This document shows, piece after piece, positions 38,603 through 41,039 of a stretch of DNA of 41,039 bases. The translations under genes and the position numbers were made by a program. The stretch lies in NCBI RefSeq assembly GCF_900115195.1, contig NZ_FOVO01000031.1, positions 1-41,039 on the forward strand. The letters run 5' to 3'. The stretch is from Xenorhabdus japonica (GTDB lineage Bacteria; Pseudomonadota; Gammaproteobacteria; Enterobacterales; Enterobacteriaceae). Within the stretch, counting starts at the first letter, position 1; the number at the start of each line of letters is the position of its first letter. Under the pieces are notes generated by a model, which was not told where the DNA came from, did no database searches, and was given only the letters and a program-made list of their open reading frames with translations.

Positions 38603-39584
38603 CGATTGACTCCGGAATGTTAGCGCCTTCAAAAACAGCTTTTGCCGCCATTTGTGCCATTGAAGGTGACAATAAAAAGCCATGACGATAGAGACCATTC
38701 ACACAAAGAATCTCACCTTTCCAATAGACACGCGGGAGATTGTCTGGAAATGCAGGTCTTGCATCGACACCTATTTCTATAATTTCAGCTTCATGAAAAC
38801 TTGGATGAAGAGCAAATGTTGAACCAAGTAGTTCAAACATGGATCGTGCAGAAATTCGTTCACGCTCTTCATTCTCAATCATAGTTGCACCAACCATATA
38901 ATCACCATCACCACGCGGCACTAAGTACAAAGGTATTCTTGGATGCAGTAATCGAATGGGTCTGTTAATCTTTATGTCATTACTGTGAATCAAGAGCATT
39001 TCACCTTTGACCCCGCGTAATGTTTTTGATATGTCACGAGCCTCCAGGCCGCGGCAATCAACAACTAAATCGGTTCCTCTAACATCGCTGATATTAGCTT
39101 CATTATTGAATACAAACTCGACGCCCAATCTCTCCAATTTTTCAGATAACTGAATAATTGCTTTACGAGGGTTTAAGAAAGCCTCGTCTTTAAAAAAAAG
39201 TCCCCTATGAAAGCGATCGGCAAGGTCTGGCTCAAGTTCTGCAATTTGGTCTGAATAAACACTTTCGTAATTCTCAGTTTTATTGGCAAAAGTCTTCAGT
39301 TCAGAAATATCACGTCCCAAAGCAAGTACAAGGGTACCTGATGAGACAAGTGTTTCGGTATGATTCGCCCACCAATCAATAGCACGTTGTCCTAAGTTAA
39401 CGACTGAAAGCTCCGCACTTTCACCTTCACACCATGGTGCCAGCATTCCACCAGCCCACCAAGAGCACGCCTCAGCGCCCACTCTAGACCCACGCTCAAG
39501 AATCCGGACATTTCCCCCTCTCGCAGTGAACTCTGCCGCACAAGCAAGACCCGCAACACCAGCCCCTATGATTGTAATGTGCAT
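38586..39584 (-). CDS. thiO: Glycine oxidase ThiO
   Basis: FAD-dependent oxidase that turns glycine into dehydroglycine (iminoacetate) for thiazole formation, using O2. 332 residues. FAD loop TIIGAGVAGLACAAEFTARG, the SWWAGGMLAPWCEG active-site segment, VDCRGLEAR, GDYMVGATMIE and the substrate Arg in GVDARPAFPDNLPR, then LYRHGFLLSPSMA. E. coli makes dehydroglycine with the radical-SAM lyase ThiH; ThiO is the route of Bacillus, Rhizobium and the thiOSGF operon of Erwinia plasmid pEA29 (from memory). It overlaps thiD by 19 bases and thiS by 17. Confidence 0.93.
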   Translation of the reverse strand: MHITIIGAGVAGLACAAEFTARGGNVRILERGSRVGAEACSWWAGGMLAPWCEGESAELSVVNLGQRAIDWWANHTETLVSSGTLVLALGRDISELKTFANKTENYESVYSDQIAELEPDLADRFHRGLFFKDEAFLNPRKAIIQLSEKLERLGVEFVFNNEANISDVRGTDLVVDCRGLEARDISKTLRGVKGEMLLIHSNDIKINRPIRLLHPRIPLYLVPRGDGDYMVGATMIENEERERISARSMFELLGSTFALHPSFHEAEIIEIGVDARPAFPDNLPRVYWKGEILCVNGLYRHGFLLSPSMAQMAAKAVFEGANIPESIDEYSS

Positions 39585-40417
39585 AGTTTCTCACCCCATT
39601 TATTAAAAAAGTGATGAACTGGGCCATGACCGAAACCTATTCTTAACTTATTAGATTCTAAGATAGCCTGATGTAAATAATCTTTTGCCTCGGTTACTGC
39701 TTCAACTAAGCCCAATCCATTCGCCATAAAAGCGGCGATCGCAGCAGAAAGAGTGCATCCAGTACCATGCGTATTCTTAGTATCGATTCTTATTGCCGTG
39801 AGATTTATTGTCTGCTGTTCGGGTAAAATGAGTAAATCCACGCAATTATTGCTATTGAAATGTCCTCCTTTCATCAATACACCTTTAGCTCCAAGTTTTA
39901 GTAATTCTCTTCCTTGGCTTTCAGCTTCAGCCAAAGTTCTGGCTTCTTCTTGCCCAAGCAAGACCGCTGCTTCAGGTAAATTAGGTGTTATCAACGTTGC
40001 CAACGGAAGCAAATCTGTTCTAAAGATTGACATTGCTTCCTCTTGTAGCAAGGCGTCACCAGATTTGGCCATCATCACTGGATCAAGGATTATAGGTCCA
40101 CAATAAAACCTTAAAACCTCGACTATCGCTTTGATAATTTCAAAAGTGAGAACCATTCCAATTTTGATTGCATGAACAGCAATATCCTCTAAGACGGATT
40201 CTAATTGTGTTGCCACAGAAATAGCTGGAACACTATAAATGTTCCTAATTCCAACTGTGTTTTGGGAAGTTAAAGCAGTGATCACTGTCGTCGCATAAAC
40301 ATCTAAGGCACTCATTGTTTTAATATCTGCTTGAATTCCAGCACCACCACCGCTATCAGAACCCGCTATTGACAAAGCTACCGGAGTTTTAATTAAGAGT
40401 ATGTCTTCGTGGCACAT
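39566..40417 (-). CDS. thiD: Hydroxymethylpyrimidine / phosphomethylpyrimidine kinase ThiD
   Basis: Phosphorylates HMP twice to HMP-PP; ThiD-type kinases also accept bacimethrin. Ribokinase-like, 283 residues. ALSIAGSDSGGGAGIQAD (15-31) forms the pyrimidine site, ILDPVMMAKSGDALL the middle, and DTKNTHGTGCTLSAAIA the anion hole and catalytic Cys. First gene of the cluster. AAGGATATAACG precedes the ATG at 40415-40417. No thi-box is visible upstream, unlike ordinary thiamine genes. Confidence 0.94.
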   Translation of the reverse strand: MCHEDILLIKTPVALSIAGSDSGGGAGIQADIKTMSALDVYATTVITALTSQNTVGIRNIYSVPAISVATQLESVLEDIAVHAIKIGMVLTFEIIKAIVEVLRFYCGPIILDPVMMAKSGDALLQEEAMSIFRTDLLPLATLITPNLPEAAVLLGQEEARTLAEAESQGRELLKLGAKGVLMKGGHFNSNNCVDLLILPEQQTINLTAIRIDTKNTHGTGCTLSAAIAAFMANGLGLVEAVTEAKDYLHQAILESNKLRIGFGHGPVHHFFNKWGEKLCTLQS

Positions 40418-40456
40418 CGTTATATCCTTAAATTTACAACTTCGACAAATAAGCTC

Positions 40457-40478
40457 CTTTCAAATCTAATTTTGAAAG
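40457..40478 (-). promoter_or_regulatory. Leader hairpin upstream of thiD
   Basis: Perfect eight-base arms CTTTCAAA (40457-40464) and TTTGAAAG (40471-40478) around six bases. In the minus-strand RNA the 3' arm is immediately followed by GAGC, so GAAAGGAG (an SD-like string) is partly in the stem. It lies about 40 bases upstream of the thiD start. It may be an operator or mRNA element; no regulator is identified. Confidence 0.35.
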
Positions 40479-40966
40479 TTCTCCAAAAAAATAACCGAAT
40501 CAAATGAATAGGATTAACGGAATCTAAAATAACTAACAGATTATTATCTATAACTTTAATATATGTTGATTTTTTCTTTAATTTATCATCACCCCCTATA
40601 ATCCATAAATTAAACTAGATAATAAAACATCAAAATAAAAAACATCACCGTATATGAATGGGGGTTATTTATAATATATTTATTTAAGCTATATCGTTAC
40701 TTTTGGTTACATGATTTTATATATAATCAATCAGTTTGACTCCCAAACTTCCAAAAAACAGGTGTATTATCGTTAGGGAGTTTTATTTGCCATTTTTAAT
40801 CTAGGTATTCTAAAAATCCTAACATATTGCATATATATTCTAACTTCTACATATATACTTCGTTTTTCAAGTTGTCTCTTTGTTGACGATGTAAAAAAGC
40901 AATATAGTAATAACACAAATATAACCATATTAATATGTATATTACTTGGATTCACATATTAAGCGC

Positions 40967-41025
40967 AACACCGTAATGAACGAAGTAAATGAGTGGGTAT
41001 TCCTTTAAATAACTCATTCGGTGTT
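40967..41025. repeat. Inverted repeat at the right edge
   Basis: AACACCGTAATGA (40967-40979) pairs with TCATTCGGTGTT (41014-41025) with one bulged T. The 34-base loop holds an alternative AATGAGT/ACTCATT pairing. It could be a terminator of a gene outside the window or the trace of a mobile element; neither can be decided here. Confidence 0.4.
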
Positions 41026-41039
41026 TTGTAATCTCGTGT

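Larger units (their letters stand above)
40418..41039. other. A+T-rich leader of the cluster; no convincing gene
   Basis: 622 bases, much more A+T rich than the core block. It should contain the promoter of the minus-strand operon, but many AT-rich -10-like strings prevent a reliable choice. I searched for a TPP riboswitch (CTGAGA, ACCTGA and GATAATGCCAGCG-type boxes) on the minus strand and found none. Structures seen: a hairpin at 40457-40478 just before thiD and an inverted repeat at 40967-41025. A 51-60 codon minus-strand frame (40773-40955) is discussed among rejected items. Confidence 0.55.

Noticed and set aside
40418-40700. Possible TPP riboswitch before thiD.
   Set aside because: None of the thi-box strings could be found on the minus strand, and the hairpin present is too small.
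40773-40955. Minus-strand frame of 60 codons (51 from an internal ATG) with a hydrophobic start, faintly recalling Hok-type toxins.
   Set aside because: The size and N-terminal hydrophobic stretch fit, but the conserved Cys-Glu after the TRK-like segment is absent, no good ribosome-binding site is seen, and the AT-rich composition yields such frames by chance.
1-41039. CRISPR arrays, tRNA or rRNA genes, prophage modules.
   Set aside because: I saw no spaced direct repeats, no cloverleaf-like sequence and no phage gene block; a covariance scan would be needed to exclude a tRNA fully.

Overview
The window reads as the chromosome of an enterobacterium of the Morganellaceae, most likely Xenorhabdus or Photorhabdus. 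The left 30.7 kb is a core block in the order familiar from Escherichia coli: lysS, prfB, recJ, dsbC, xerD, fldB, ygfX-sdhE, ygfZ, gcvTHP, the ygfB-pepP-ubiH-ubiI row, zapA, 6S RNA, fau, serA, rpiA, argP, yggE, argO, mscS, yacL and acnB. Base composition is fairly A+T rich and the spacers hold several ERIC-like palindromes, both typical of that group. The genus is an inference; no 16S gene or species marker is present.

Layout. 1-437: decayed end of an IS982-type transposase. 474-6782 (minus): xerD-dsbC-recJ-prfB-lysS, with prfB needing its +1 frameshift. 6897-7415 (plus): fldB. 7425-8097 (minus): ygfX-sdhE. 8453-10081 (plus): ygfZ and an HD-domain hydrolase. 10239-14835 (minus): glycine cleavage operon gcvT-gcvH-gcvP. 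15209-19742 (minus): ygfB-pepP-ubiH-ubiI. 20142-21428 (plus): zapA, ssrS, fau. 21559-23740 (minus): rpiA and serA. 23934-24839 (plus): argP. 24836-27344 (minus): mscS, argO, yggE. 27535-30659 (minus): acnB and yacL.

The accessory part is 31018-40417, a run of twelve minus-strand genes, mostly overlapping or closely spaced, that look like one operon: thiD, thiO, thiS, thiG, thiE (interrupted by one in-frame amber codon), thiF-rhodanese, a NUDIX hydrolase, a MilB/BcmB-like CMP N-ribosidase, a thymidylate-synthase-like CMP hydroxymethylase (BcmA-like), a SAM methyltransferase (BcmC-like), an EamA transporter and a secreted thiaminase I. I read it as a thiamine-antivitamin locus. BcmA, BcmB and BcmC would turn CMP into bacimethrin (4-amino-5-hydroxymethyl-2-methoxypyrimidine). 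ThiO/S/G/F would make the thiazole. ThiD and ThiE would activate the pyrimidine and couple the halves to 2'-methoxythiamine phosphate. The thiaminase would destroy normal thiamine outside the cytoplasm, and the NUDIX enzyme and transporter would be candidates for self-protection and export. There is no thiC in the visible cluster and I see no TPP riboswitch in the thiD leader, as expected if the cluster makes an antimetabolite rather than the vitamin. ThiO is not the thiazole enzyme of the E. coli thi operon (ThiH), which points to horizontal acquisition.

The 622 bases to the right of thiD are very A+T rich and hold no convincing gene.
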